This document shows positions 7,780 to 16,386 of a DNA stretch of 64,000 bases, one piece after another. Each line of letters begins with the position of its first letter. Positions within the stretch are counted from its first letter, which is position 1. A program made the translations under genes and the position numbers. This stretch comes from Streptomyces iconiensis (GTDB taxonomy: Bacteria; Actinomycetota; Actinomycetes; Streptomycetales; Streptomycetaceae): NCBI RefSeq assembly GCF_028657195.3, contig NZ_JANCPR020000045.1, positions 1 through 64,000 of the forward strand. The letters run 5' to 3'. The notes below the pieces were generated by a model. The model was not told the DNA's origin. It did not search any database and saw only the letters and a program-made list of their open reading frames with translations.

Positions 7780-9069
7780 TCAGCCTGCCGCGCTGTCGAC
7801 CGTGCGCAGCACCAGTCCGGTGGCCGGTTTCGGGCCGAACGAGGTGGACTTACGGGGCATGGTGACGCCCTGCTCCGCCAGGGAACGCACCGTCTCCTCG
7901 CGTACGGGCCGCATCAGCACGGCCGTTCCGCCGTGCAGCGCTGCCTGTTCGACCGCGGCCTCGGTGTGGTGGATGTAACTGATGTCCGAGGAGTGGTCGG
8001 GGATCCGCCAGATCTCGTCCAGCAGCACGGAGTGCAGCACCGTCGCGTCCAACTGCCGCCACGCCTCGGGCCGGCCGCCGTCGACCGTACGCGCCAGCAG
8101 CGCGGGCGAGGGCCGGTCCAGCAGGCGGAAGGAGCCGTCGCCCTCGGTCAGTACGAAGGCGTTGCCCGGGGTGTCGTCCAGCTCTTCGAGCACCTCGTCC
8201 AGCGGGGCCTCGATCGTACGTACCCGGAACGAGCCGTCCGCGCGGTCCAGCAGGTCGAGCGCGCGCTTGAGCGGGAGATGGGGCAGTACGCGGTGGATGG
8301 CGCGCACCTGGAGCGGGTACCGCGCGGTGTCGACCAGCAGCACCAGCCCGTAGTTCCAGGGGGACGAGCCGTCGGTCGTCTCTCCCGTGTGCTCGGCGCG
8401 CAGCCGCAGATACGTCGCCCAGCGGTGGTGCCCGTCGGCGATCAGCGCGCGGTGAGCCGACAGATCGGCGTCCACCTCGGCGAGTTCGGCGGGGTCCGTG
8501 ACCGACCACAGGCGGTGCGAGAAGCCGTCCTCCGTGGTGGTCGCGACCAGGGGCCGTCGCCGGGTGGTGCGTTCGATGACCGCTGTGGTGCCGGTGCGGG
8601 TGCCGCCGCTGCGGTACGAGAGCAGCAGCGGCTCCGGATTAGCGGCGGTCTCGCGCATCAGGGCTGCGCGGTCCTCGACGACCTCAGCTATCACCTCCTC
8701 ATGGGGAAGGACGATGCCGTCCTCGGGAGGTGACAGGCACAGGGCGCCGATGATGCCCCGCTGGAGCAGTTCGCCCCTGCGCTGCTCGTAGACGTACAGC
8801 GCGGGTTCGGGGTCCGGCGTGAGCACGCCGTCCGAACGCCAGCGGCGCAGCGTCTCGCCGGCCTGGCGGTGCCGGGTGGCCGGATCGGCTGCCTGCGGAA
8901 GGATGAGCCGCACGATGTTGTACGGGTCGGCCGTCTCCAGATGCCGCAGCCCGTCGGGCCTGACCACCACGTCGTACGGCGGGGAGGTCACGGCGGCGAG
9001 GCTGCTGACCCGGTCCGGCGCGTAGCGAAGCCCGCGGAACGGGGTGAGTCTCAGGCCCTCGGCGGTCAT
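7780..9069 (-). CDS. DUF1015 family protein
   Basis: 429 residues, full-length DUF1015 (also annotated as a SerK-like or HipA-unrelated conserved family). Typical N-terminal motif FRGLRYAPDRV..TSPPYDV and the central IADGHHRWATYLRL patch are present. The family is widespread; related archaeal members are ADP-dependent serine kinases, but a function for this actinobacterial branch is not established. The gene is the immediate upstream neighbour of desA on the same strand (about 196 bases apart, with the iron box between them), and divergent from the HAD gene. Start at 9069 is the only long in-frame start, but its ribosome binding site is weak. Confidence 0.85.
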   Translation of the reverse strand: MTAEGLRLTPFRGLRYAPDRVSSLAAVTSPPYDVVVRPDGLRHLETADPYNIVRLILPQAADPATRHRQAGETLRRWRSDGVLTPDPEPALYVYEQRRGELLQRGIIGALCLSPPEDGIVLPHEEVIAEVVEDRAALMRETAANPEPLLLSYRSGGTRTGTTAVIERTTRRRPLVATTTEDGFSHRLWSVTDPAELAEVDADLSAHRALIADGHHRWATYLRLRAEHTGETTDGSSPWNYGLVLLVDTARYPLQVRAIHRVLPHLPLKRALDLLDRADGSFRVRTIEAPLDEVLEELDDTPGNAFVLTEGDGSFRLLDRPSPALLARTVDGGRPEAWRQLDATVLHSVLLDEIWRIPDHSSDISYIHHTEAAVEQAALHGGTAVLMRPVREETVRSLAEQGVTMPRKSTSFGPKPATGLVLRTVDSAAG

Positions 9070-9329
9070 CTGTGCATGTTATGCCGCTGCTGCGCCGGGC
9101 GTGGAGTGGGGCACAGGGGGCGCGCTGAGTCGGGCTCGATGCAACACCCCGCCGGGTTTTGACCCCGCTTTGGGCGGACCTTGAACCCCGCTTTGTGCCG
9201 GCGCCCGCCGCGGGGCCCGGGTGCGCGGGTGTGCGAGAGGATCAGGGTGAGCGAGGAGACGCGGGGCGGCTGACGGGTTCACCCTGCGCACCCCGCTCCC
9301 GGCGAACGAACCCCCGAGGAGCGAAATCC

Positions 9330-10469
9330 ATGCACGACACCCCCGCTGATCACGGCGAACGGCAGCGGCGGTCACCGTACGGGCCGCTGCCCAGCGCGCA
9401 GCCGCTGAGCGAGATGTACGACACGGCTCTGCTTGACCTGGACGGGGTGGTGTACGCCGGGGGAGAGGCACTGCCGCACGCGGTCGGCTCGCTGCGCACC
9501 GCCGGCGAACGCTGCCTGCGGCTGGCGTATGTGACCAACAACGCCGCGCGCACGCCCGCGACCGTCGCGGCCCACCTGACCGAACTCGGGGTACCGGCGG
9601 CCCCGGACGAGGTCATCACCTCGGCTCAGGCCGTCGCCCGGATCGTCGCCGAGCGCGTGCCCGGCGGCGCTCCGGTGCTGGCCATCGGCGCCGAAGGGCT
9701 GCGGGCCGCACTGGAGGAACGCGGGCTCACCGTCGTGGAGTCGGCCGACGAGGAACCCGCAGCCGTGGTGCAGGGGTACGGGGGCCCTGGCATGCCGTGG
9801 GAGCGGCTGATGGAGGCGGCGGTGGCCGTGCAGCGCGGGGTGCCGTGGTTCGCCTCGAACACGGACCCGACGATCCCCAGCGGCCGGGGCATCGCGCCGG
9901 GCAACGGTGCGGCCATCGAGGTCGTGCGTATCGCGACGCGCTGGATGCGGGAGGCGCCCGAGCCGGTCGTCGCGGGCAAACCGCTGCCGCCCATGCACCG
10001 CGAATCCATCCTGCGTACGGGCGCACAACGGCCGCTGGTCGTCGGCGACAGGCTGGACACGGACATCGAAGGGGCGCACGCGGGGCGCGTGGATTCGCTG
10101 CTCGTACTGACCGGCGTGACGGACGGAGCGCAACTGCTGGCGGCCCGTCCCGAGCACCGGCCCACCTACGTCGCCCGCGATCTGCGGGGGCTGCTGGAGG
10201 CGCAGCCGGAGGTGACGGGTGAGGCCGGCTCCGGCTACATGTGCGGCGGCTGGACTGCCGTCGCGGCCGAAGGGGAACTCCAACTCATCGGTGGGGGAGG
10301 TCAGTTGGGCCCACTGGGTGGGTCCGACCCGCAGGAAGGGCCCGGTTCGCCGGACGGGCTGGACCCGGTGGACGGGCTCCGCGCGCTGTGCGCCGCCGCG
10401 TGGAACGCGGCGGGCGACACGTCGTGCGCGCTGGAGAGCGGCAAGGCGCTGGCGCTGCTGGGCTTCTAG
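9330..10469 (+). CDS. HAD-IIA family hydrolase (NagD-like phosphatase)
   Basis: 379 residues. HAD superfamily subclass IIA, acting on sugar or nucleotide phosphates in the cytoplasm. Motif I is LLDLDGVVYAG (nucleophile Asp at residues ~33-35), followed by VTNNAARTP (motif II), the GKPLPPMH lysine region (motif III) and VGDRLDTDIEGA (motif IV). Start at ATG 9330, which has GAGGAG a few bases upstream; the frame stays open to 9159 but without support. The C-terminal ~70 residues after the HAD core include a Gly/Pro/Asp-rich stretch and a helical end not needed for catalysis. Substrate unknown. Confidence 0.9.
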   Translation: MHDTPADHGERQRRSPYGPLPSAQPLSEMYDTALLDLDGVVYAGGEALPHAVGSLRTAGERCLRLAYVTNNAARTPATVAAHLTELGVPAAPDEVITSAQAVARIVAERVPGGAPVLAIGAEGLRAALEERGLTVVESADEEPAAVVQGYGGPGMPWERLMEAAVAVQRGVPWFASNTDPTIPSGRGIAPGNGAAIEVVRIATRWMREAPEPVVAGKPLPPMHRESILRTGAQRPLVVGDRLDTDIEGAHAGRVDSLLVLTGVTDGAQLLAARPEHRPTYVARDLRGLLEAQPEVTGEAGSGYMCGGWTAVAAEGELQLIGGGGQLGPLGGSDPQEGPGSPDGLDPVDGLRALCAAAWNAAGDTSCALESGKALALLGF

Positions 10470-10546
10470 CCGCCGGCCCGGCGAGAGGGTGCCCCTTGCC
10501 GTGCGCTGCGGGCTGTCGGCCTGCTGCGGCTGGTCGCGCCCACGCG

Positions 10547-10573
10547 GCGGAGCCGCACATGTCACGGCTCCGC
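10547..10573. terminator. Hairpin between convergent HAD and siderophore-reductase genes
   Basis: A 9-bp perfect stem, GCGGAGCCG (10547-10555) with CGGCTCCGC (10565-10573) and a nine-base loop. There is no T tract, as is usual in this genus. Its position between convergent genes supports terminator function. Confidence 0.5.
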
Positions 10574-10616
10574 GCCCTTCCGGGGCGTACCCGTTTTGCT
10601 GGGCCCCGCCTCGGGG

Positions 10617-11501
10617 TCAGCCCGCTGTGGCCAGGGCTTCGGCGACGAGCTGTTCCTCGGTGGCGCCCAGGCGCCAGTAGCCGGTGAACTTGACCGCGCG
10701 GCGGTCGATGTCGCGTTCCTTGACGAGGTGCCGGCGCAGCGCCTTGACCGTGCCTGCCTCGCCCGCGATCCACGCGTACGGGGTGCCGGCGGGGAACGCG
10801 GCGGCACCGACCGCGTTCACCACCGTCTCGGCGCGGGGCTGCGAGGACTCGTCGCGTACCAGCCAGGTGATCTCCGCGTCCGCGACCGTCGGGAGGTCCT
10901 GTACGTCCTCGGCGTGCGCGACCTCGGCCCACACCCGTACGGGCATTCCGGCGGGGAGCCACTCCAGGATGGCGCCGATGGCGGGCAGCGCTGTCTCGTC
11001 GCCGCTCAGCAGCACCCAGTCGGTGCCCTCGGGCGGCCGGAAGTCCACGCCGCCGTTGTCCTCGACCACGGGCCCGAGCAGGGTCACGCGGTCGCCGGGC
11101 CGCGCGGAGAGCGCCCAGCGCGAGGCGGGGCCGCCGTCGCCGTGCAGCGCGAAGTCGATGTCCAGCTCGTCCTCGGCGCCGTACTCGCTGCCGCGCCGGA
11201 AGGAGCGCACGGTGTACGAGCGCATGAGGGCCCGCTCGTCCTCGGGCATGGCCCGCCACTCGGCGAACCAGTTGTCCCCGGCTTCGAGCGGCAGCACGGG
11301 CCTGTCCTGGCCCTGCTGCGGCAGGAACAGTTTGAAGCGCTGGTCGCGCCCGCCGGAGGCGAACGAGGAGAGCTGGGCGCCGCCCAGGGTGATCCGCAGC
11401 ATGGTCGGGCCCAGCCGCCGTGTCCTGACGACACGCAACTCGAAGAACTTGAAGGGGACGGTGGCGGGTGCCGGCGGCGCCTCGGAGACCGTGGTGCTCA
11501 T
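10617..11501 (-). CDS. Siderophore-interacting protein (FAD-dependent ferric-siderophore reductase)
   Basis: 294 residues, SIP/ViuB family. These cytoplasmic flavoproteins reduce Fe3+ in imported ferric siderophores to release the metal. An N-terminal FAD-binding barrel contains MRSYTVRSF (RxYT FAD motif, residues ~90-98). A C-terminal NAD(P)H-binding half follows, ending in a FTGYWRLGATEEQL helix. Start at ATG 11501, with GGAGGAG about 9 bases upstream; the alternative ATG 11537 has no such site. It is co-oriented with the binding-protein gene upstream, 127 bases apart, and probably shares its iron-controlled promoter. Confidence 0.92.
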   Translation of the reverse strand: MSTTVSEAPPAPATVPFKFFELRVVRTRRLGPTMLRITLGGAQLSSFASGGRDQRFKLFLPQQGQDRPVLPLEAGDNWFAEWRAMPEDERALMRSYTVRSFRRGSEYGAEDELDIDFALHGDGGPASRWALSARPGDRVTLLGPVVEDNGGVDFRPPEGTDWVLLSGDETALPAIGAILEWLPAGMPVRVWAEVAHAEDVQDLPTVADAEITWLVRDESSQPRAETVVNAVGAAAFPAGTPYAWIAGEAGTVKALRRHLVKERDIDRRAVKFTGYWRLGATEEQLVAEALATAG

Positions 11502-11628
11502 CGTGTCTGCTCCTCCCGGGAGTGCGTTTCCTGGCATGTGGGCGTGCGGGCTGTGGCGTGCGAGCTGGGGGGCGAGCTGTGGCGTGGGGGCTGTGGGGTG
11601 CTCGTCGGCGGGTGCCCGTGCCGTGCGG

Positions 11629-12651
11629 TCAGCCGACCTTCTTGGCCTTCTCGATCGCCTCGGCCAGTTCCTCGACGAGCGGTGCGGCGCCCGCGTACGA
11701 GAAGCGCGGTTCGGCCATCCACTCGCCGACCTGGCCGGCCTTGACGGCGGGCAGATCGCCCCAGGACGGCTTCGACTTGAGGGCCGGCGGCTGGAGCGAC
11801 TGGGTGCGGTTGTCGAGGATGATCAGGTCGGCCTTGTACTTGTCGGCGTTCTCCCAGCTCAGTTCCTCGAAGAAGCCCTGCGAGCTGACCTTCTTGGGGA
11901 CGACGAAGTTGACGCCGAGGTCCTTGAAGTACTTCAGGTCGGCGTTGGCGCTGGGGTCGGAGACGTACAGCAGGTCGGCCGAACCGGAGGCCGCCATGAC
12001 GCGGATGCCACTCTTGGCCGCCTTGCGCAGCCGCTCGGACGCCTTCTCGAACCTGGCCTTGGCGTCGACGACGCTGCCGGCCTTGAGGTCGGCGCCCAGG
12101 GACTCGGCGAGCTTGGCGAACTGCTGGATCGGCTCGATCATCGGGACCTGCGCCGCCGTCATCGCCACGGCGGGCGCGAGCTTGAGGATCTTCTCCTTGC
12201 TCTCGTCGGGTACGTACCACAGCGCGTTCTTGACGTACATGTTGGTGATCAGCAGCTGGGGGCGCGTCTTGGCGTACTTCTCGATGTCGAACTCGCCGTA
12301 GGCGTTGCCGATGATCTCCAGCTTGGAGATGTCGAGGTCGCCCGCGACGACGTCAGGCTTGCCGTTCTTCTGCTTGGTCGGGCCGAAGACGCCCACGATC
12401 TTGTCGCGCACGCCGAAGTCGTGGAGCGCGGCGGCCGTTCCGGTGTAGGCGACGATCCGCTCGGGTACGGCGTCGAGGCTGACCTTTTTACTGCGGCCGT
12501 CGGTGAAGGACCAGGCGTCGCCCTTGGAGCCGCCCGAGCCTGACCCGGAGTCGCTGCCGCAGGCCGAGATCAGCGCACCGAGACCGGCGACGCCGCCTGC
12601 TGCGAGCAGTCCTCGCCGGGAAAGGTGGGGCATTCGGGACGAGCTGGGCAT
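11629..12651 (-). CDS. Iron-siderophore ABC transporter substrate-binding lipoprotein
   Basis: 340 residues, FecB/FhuD-type (class III) binding protein. The signal sequence has a twin-arginine motif (LSRRGLLAAGG) followed by a lipobox ending ALISAC, so it is probably a Tat-exported lipoprotein. The mature domain starts after a Gly/Ser linker and has the family pattern of two lobes joined by a long helix. Start at ATG 12651 (GAGG 8 bases upstream). It is divergent from two FecCD permeases and an ATPase and shares an iron box with them. Desferrioxamine is the obvious candidate ligand given desABCD nearby, but this is inferred from location. Confidence 0.92.
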   Translation of the reverse strand: MPSSSRMPHLSRRGLLAAGGVAGLGALISACGSDSGSGSGGSKGDAWSFTDGRSKKVSLDAVPERIVAYTGTAAALHDFGVRDKIVGVFGPTKQKNGKPDVVAGDLDISKLEIIGNAYGEFDIEKYAKTRPQLLITNMYVKNALWYVPDESKEKILKLAPAVAMTAAQVPMIEPIQQFAKLAESLGADLKAGSVVDAKARFEKASERLRKAAKSGIRVMAASGSADLLYVSDPSANADLKYFKDLGVNFVVPKKVSSQGFFEELSWENADKYKADLIILDNRTQSLQPPALKSKPSWGDLPAVKAGQVGEWMAEPRFSYAGAAPLVEELAEAIEKAKKVG

Positions 12652-12701
12652 GTGTGGAGCCTCTTTCAACGTGCTGACGGGGCGGCCCTGAGACCGAAGT
12701 C

Positions 12702-12723
12702 TTGGTTAGGCTAACCTAACCAA
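12702..12723. promoter_or_regulatory. Iron box in the divergent siderophore-uptake promoter
   Basis: TTGGTTAGGCTAACCTAACC (12702-12721), followed by AA, is a nearly perfect 22-bp palindrome and contains the DmdR/IdeR iron-box core TTAGGCTAACCTAA. It is 51 bases from the binding-protein start and 61 from the permease start, so one site can control both directions. Confidence 0.93.
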
Positions 12724-12783
12724 AGTCATTGTTGTCCAGTGGTCGGAGCTCCCCGTCTCCGGCCCCCCGACCGGAGCCCGTAC

Positions 12784-13842
12784 GTGACTCTCACCAAGTC
12801 CCCGCAGGTCCGAGGAGACTCGGCGGCCGGTCAGGACCAGTCCGCTCGTGCGCGGCCTCCCCTGGCACGTGCCGCGGGACTGATCGGCGCCCTGCTCCTC
12901 CTGCTGCTCGTCCTCTTCCTCAGCCTCGCCGTCGGCGCCCGCCAGCTCTCCCTCGGCGAGGCATGGGCGGGGCTCGTCGACAGCGGCTCCGCCACCTACA
13001 CCGTCGTGCACGAGATGCGCCTGCCCCGTACGCTCCTCGGGCTGCTCGCCGGGGTCGCGCTCGGGCTCGCGGGCGGCGTCATGCAGGCGCTGACCCGTAA
13101 CCCGCTGGCCGATCCCGGACTCCTGGGCATCAACGCGGGCGCCGCCGCTGCCGTCGTCACCGCCATCTCGTTCTTCGGGATCTCCGGATACACCGGGTAC
13201 ATCGGCTTCGCCTTCCTCGGTGCCGCCGCCGTCTCGGCGCTCGTCTACGCCGTCGGCGGCGGACGCGGAGCCACCCCCGCGCGGCTGGCGCTCGCGGGAA
13301 CGGCGCTCAACGCGGCCCTCATCTCCTATGTGAACGCGGTGCAGTTGCTCGACACCGCGTCGCTGGACCGGATGCGCTTCTGGATGGTCGGCTCGCTCGC
13401 CCGTGCCCAGGAATCCACCGTCGTGGGTGCGCTGCCCTTCATCGCGGCCGGCGCCCTGGTCGCGCTGGCGCTGGCCAGACCGCTCAACGCGCTCGCGCTC
13501 GGCGACGAGCCCGCGCGCGCCCTCGGCTCCCGGCCCACCAGGACGCGCGCCGGTGCCATCGTCGCCGTCACCCTGCTGTGCGGCGCGGCGACGGCTGCCT
13601 GCGGACCCATCGTCTTCGTCGGCCTGATGGTGCCTCACATGGTGCGCGCCCTCACAGGTCCCGACCAGCGCTGGATGCTGCCGTACTGCGCGGTCCTCGC
13701 GCCGGTGCTGCTGCTGGCCGCCGATGTGCTCGGGCGGGTGCTCGGGAGGCCGGGCGAACTCCAGGTCGGCATCGTGACCGTGGTGCTGGGCGGTCCCTTC
13801 TTCCTCTACTTCGTCCGCCGCCGGAGGGTGGCACACGCATGA
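12784..13842 (+). CDS. FecCD-family siderophore ABC transporter permease 1
   Basis: 352 residues with about nine or ten hydrophobic helices. Inner-membrane subunit that translocates ferric siderophore. FecCD hallmark motifs are present: RLPRTLLGLLAGVALGLAG, QALTRNPLADPGLLGINAGA, and the C-terminal PIVFVGLMVPHMVR that docks with the ATPase. Start chosen at GTG 12784, with GGAG 7 bases upstream; a GTG at 12739 is possible. Its stop overlaps the next permease start by four bases. Confidence 0.93.
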   Translation: MTLTKSPQVRGDSAAGQDQSARARPPLARAAGLIGALLLLLLVLFLSLAVGARQLSLGEAWAGLVDSGSATYTVVHEMRLPRTLLGLLAGVALGLAGGVMQALTRNPLADPGLLGINAGAAAAVVTAISFFGISGYTGYIGFAFLGAAAVSALVYAVGGGRGATPARLALAGTALNAALISYVNAVQLLDTASLDRMRFWMVGSLARAQESTVVGALPFIAAGALVALALARPLNALALGDEPARALGSRPTRTRAGAIVAVTLLCGAATAACGPIVFVGLMVPHMVRALTGPDQRWMLPYCAVLAPVLLLAADVLGRVLGRPGELQVGIVTVVLGGPFFLYFVRRRRVAHA

Positions 13843-14870
13843 GCGTCATACGTACAGGAGCCGGCCTCTCCGTCACCTACAGGCCCCGTGCGCTGCTCGT
13901 GGGCGGCGCCTGTCTGGTTCTCGCGCTCGTCGCCGCCGTCTTCGCCATCGGCAGCGGCGAATACCCCATGGCGCCCGCCGACGTGGTCCGCACCCTCGTC
14001 GGCCAGGGCGACCCCGCCGACGCGTTCATCGTCCAGGAGCTGCGCCTGCCGCGCACCGTGACGGCGCTGCTCGTCGGCACGGCGCTCGGGCTGTGCGGGG
14101 CCGTCTTCCAGGCCGTCGTACGCAATCCGCTCGGCAGCCCCGACATCCTCGGTTTCACCAACGGCGCCGCCACCGGAGCGCTCGTCGTCATCGTCGTCGC
14201 GGGCGGCGGCAGCGCGTTCCTCGCGGGCGGCGCCGTGCTCGGTGCCGTCGTCGTCAGCGGGCTCATCTACGCGCTGGCGTGGAAGCGCGGCATGCACGGC
14301 TACCGGCTGGTGCTGGTCGGCGTCGGCGCCACCGCCATCCTCACCGGCGTCAACAGCTACCTGATCACCCGCGCCCAGATCACCGAGGCGTCCCGCGCCG
14401 TGCTGTGGATGACGGGCAGCCTCGACGGGCGTGGCTGGAGCAACGCGCTGCCGCTGCTCGCCGGTATGGCGGTACTCGTGCCGCTGGTGCTGTTCGGGTG
14501 CGCGCGTGCGCTGCGGATGATGGAGATGGGCGACGACGCGGCGTACGCGCTGGGCGTACGCGTGGAACGGACGCGGCTGGCCCTGCTGGGTGCCGGGGTG
14601 CTGCTGGTCGCGCTGTCGGCCGCTGCCGCGGGCCCGGTCTCCTTCGTCGCGCTCACCGCGCCCCAGCTCGCCCGGCGGCTGACGAAGGCGCCGGGGCCCA
14701 ACCTCGTGCCCGCGATGTGCATGGGCGCCGTACTGCTGGTGACGGCCGACCTGGTGGCCCAACGCGCCTTCGGCGATCACCAGTTGCCCGTCGGCGTGAT
14801 CACCGGAGTGCTGGGCGGCGGCTACCTCGTATGGCTGCTGGCCACCGAGCGCAGGGCCGGGCGGATATGA
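13839..14870 (+). CDS. FecCD-family siderophore ABC transporter permease 2
   Basis: 343 residues, second membrane subunit of the heterodimeric permease. The FecCD pattern is clear (ELRLPRTVTALLVGTALGLCG, RNPLGSPDILGFTNGA, GPVSFVALTAPQLARRL). Start at ATG 13839 overlaps the first permease stop (ATGA), and its own stop overlaps the candidate ATPase start at 14867. It belongs to the iron-box-controlled operon. Confidence 0.93.
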   Translation: MSVIRTGAGLSVTYRPRALLVGGACLVLALVAAVFAIGSGEYPMAPADVVRTLVGQGDPADAFIVQELRLPRTVTALLVGTALGLCGAVFQAVVRNPLGSPDILGFTNGAATGALVVIVVAGGGSAFLAGGAVLGAVVVSGLIYALAWKRGMHGYRLVLVGVGATAILTGVNSYLITRAQITEASRAVLWMTGSLDGRGWSNALPLLAGMAVLVPLVLFGCARALRMMEMGDDAAYALGVRVERTRLALLGAGVLLVALSAAAAGPVSFVALTAPQLARRLTKAPGPNLVPAMCMGAVLLVTADLVAQRAFGDHQLPVGVITGVLGGGYLVWLLATERRAGRI

Positions 14871-15925
14871 GAAACGGGCCGGAGGCGGGAACGGCCGCCA
14901 CGGCCGGGGCGGATGCGAAGGTCGTGGCGGAGACGAGCTGCGGGGCGGCGGCCGTAACGCGTACGAAGGCCGCAGCGGACACGGAAGCCCGAACGGATAC
15001 GAGTGCCGGTGCCAACACGGAGGCGGACCACAGGATGAAGACCGACATCCGGACAGCGAAGCGGGACAGCGCGACGGGCGCCGCCACAGGCAAGGCCACG
15101 GGCACCGGCGGAACGGCGGACGCGGCCACGGGCGCCGCTGCCGGGGCCAGGCTGACAGGGCGTGACCTCACCCTCGCCTACGACCAGCGCACCATCGCCG
15201 AAGAGCTGGACGTGGCGATTCCCGACCAGTCCTTCACCGTCGTCGTCGGCCCCAACGCCTGCGGCAAGTCCACGCTGCTGCGTGCCCTCTCCCGCATGCT
15301 CAAGCCCGCCAAGGGCAGCGTCATGCTGGACGGTTCCGACATCGCGCGCATGCACGCCAAGGCGCTCGCCCGCACCCTCGGGCTGCTGCCGCAGTCCTCC
15401 ATAGCGCCGGACGGGATCACCGTCTCCGACCTCGTCGCCCGTGGCCGCTACCCGCACCAGGGCCTGCTGCGGCAGTGGTCGCGCGAGGACGAGCGGGTCG
15501 TGAACGAGTCCATGGAGGCGACCGCCATCAGCGAGTTGGCCGACAGGTTCGTCGACGAACTCTCCGGCGGCCAGCGCCAGCGGGTGTGGATCGCCATGGC
15601 CCTCGCGCAGCAGACCCAGCTGCTTCTGCTGGACGAACCCACCACATACCTGGACATCGCCCATCAGATCGAGATCCTCGATCTGTGCGCCCGGCTCCAC
15701 GAGGAGGAGGGCCGCACCCTCGTCGCCGTCCTGCACGACCTCAACCACGCGGCGCGCTATGCCACCCACCTGATCGCGATGTGCGAGGGCCGGATCGTCG
15801 CGCAGGGCCCGCCGGGCGAGGTGGTCACGGCGGAACTGGTCAAGGACGTCTTCGGCATGCCGTGCCGCGTCATCGACGACCCCGAATCCGGAACGCCGCT
15901 GGTCGTGCCCGCCGCCAGGCGCTGA
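14867..15925 (+). CDS. Siderophore ABC transporter ATP-binding protein with low-complexity N-terminus
   Basis: 352 residues if translation starts at ATG 14867, which overlaps the upstream stop (ATGA). The ATPase domain (FecE/FepC type) starts near residue 97 and has Walker A GPNACGKST, signature LSGGQRQR, Walker B LLLLDEP and switch HDLNH. The first ~95 residues are an Ala/Thr/Gly-rich, probably disordered segment not found in typical FepC proteins of ~260-280 residues. A second start at ATG 15034 has GGAGG 10 bases upstream and would give a 296-residue protein, so the true start is open. It energises the two permeases upstream. Confidence 0.9.
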   Translation: MRNGPEAGTAATAGADAKVVAETSCGAAAVTRTKAAADTEARTDTSAGANTEADHRMKTDIRTAKRDSATGAATGKATGTGGTADAATGAAAGARLTGRDLTLAYDQRTIAEELDVAIPDQSFTVVVGPNACGKSTLLRALSRMLKPAKGSVMLDGSDIARMHAKALARTLGLLPQSSIAPDGITVSDLVARGRYPHQGLLRQWSREDERVVNESMEATAISELADRFVDELSGGQRQRVWIAMALAQQTQLLLLDEPTTYLDIAHQIEILDLCARLHEEEGRTLVAVLHDLNHAARYATHLIAMCEGRIVAQGPPGEVVTAELVKDVFGMPCRVIDDPESGTPLVVPAARR

Positions 15926-15954
15926 ACCCCGGCGGCTCGCGGTAGCGTCGGGGC

Positions 15955-16383
15955 ATGAGCGAGTTCGCGCAGGGGCCAGGGCCCGAACAGGCCGGACACG
16001 GCCCCGAACAGGACACCCACGAGCCCGGTACCGCCGGGGCACGGGAGCGGCCCGGCCAGGCGCGGCCCGGCCAGGCGCGGCCCGGCCAGGCGCGGCCCGG
16101 CGACGAGCAGGCCCACCCCGAGCAGGCCCACCCCGACCAGGCACAGGCGCACCCCGACGGAGAGCAGGAGCGGCAGAGCGGGCAGGAGCCCGAGGAGGGT
16201 CCCGTACCGCTCGGCGTCGGGGTAAGGCCCACGGGGCACGGCCCCGTCGACGCGCGGCTGCACCGCCTGGAAGACGCCGACCACCTCGCCGTATCGGGTC
16301 ATCTGGAGGTGTACGAAGATGTCCACCGCGGCCTGCGCGAGACGCTCGCCGCACTGGACCGCCCGCACACACCCCGGAGCTGA
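15955..16383 (+). CDS. Hypothetical protein with RPGQA / EQAHP repeats
   Basis: 142 residues, no recognised domain. Residues ~1-80 are low-complexity, with 5-residue repeats (RPGQA three to four times, then HPEQA/HPDQA). The last ~45 residues (HRLEDADHLAVSGHLEVYEDVHRGLRETLAAL) look like a real helical segment, and I take that to be the conserved part. It ends three bases before tlyA, so the two are probably co-transcribed. Homologues in other Streptomyces at this place would be expected to keep the C-terminal helix and vary in the repeat. Function unknown. Confidence 0.7.
   Translation: MSEFAQGPGPEQAGHGPEQDTHEPGTAGARERPGQARPGQARPGQARPGDEQAHPEQAHPDQAQAHPDGEQERQSGQEPEEGPVPLGVGVRPTGHGPVDARLHRLEDADHLAVSGHLEVYEDVHRGLRETLAALDRPHTPRS
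16048..16161 (+). repeat. 15-bp tandem repeats in the pre-tlyA hypothetical gene
   Basis: The unit CGGCCCGGCCAGGCG occurs three times exactly (16048-16092) with a partial fourth copy. It is followed by a different 15-mer, GAGCAGGCCCACCCC, in two to three copies to ~16161. Both keep the reading frame. Confidence 0.88.
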
Positions 16384-16386
16384 CAC

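Noticed and set aside
12739..12783. GTG 12739 as start of the first siderophore permease
   Set aside because: It lies only 16 bases after the iron box and has no ribosome binding site. GTG 12784 has GGAG at the right distance.
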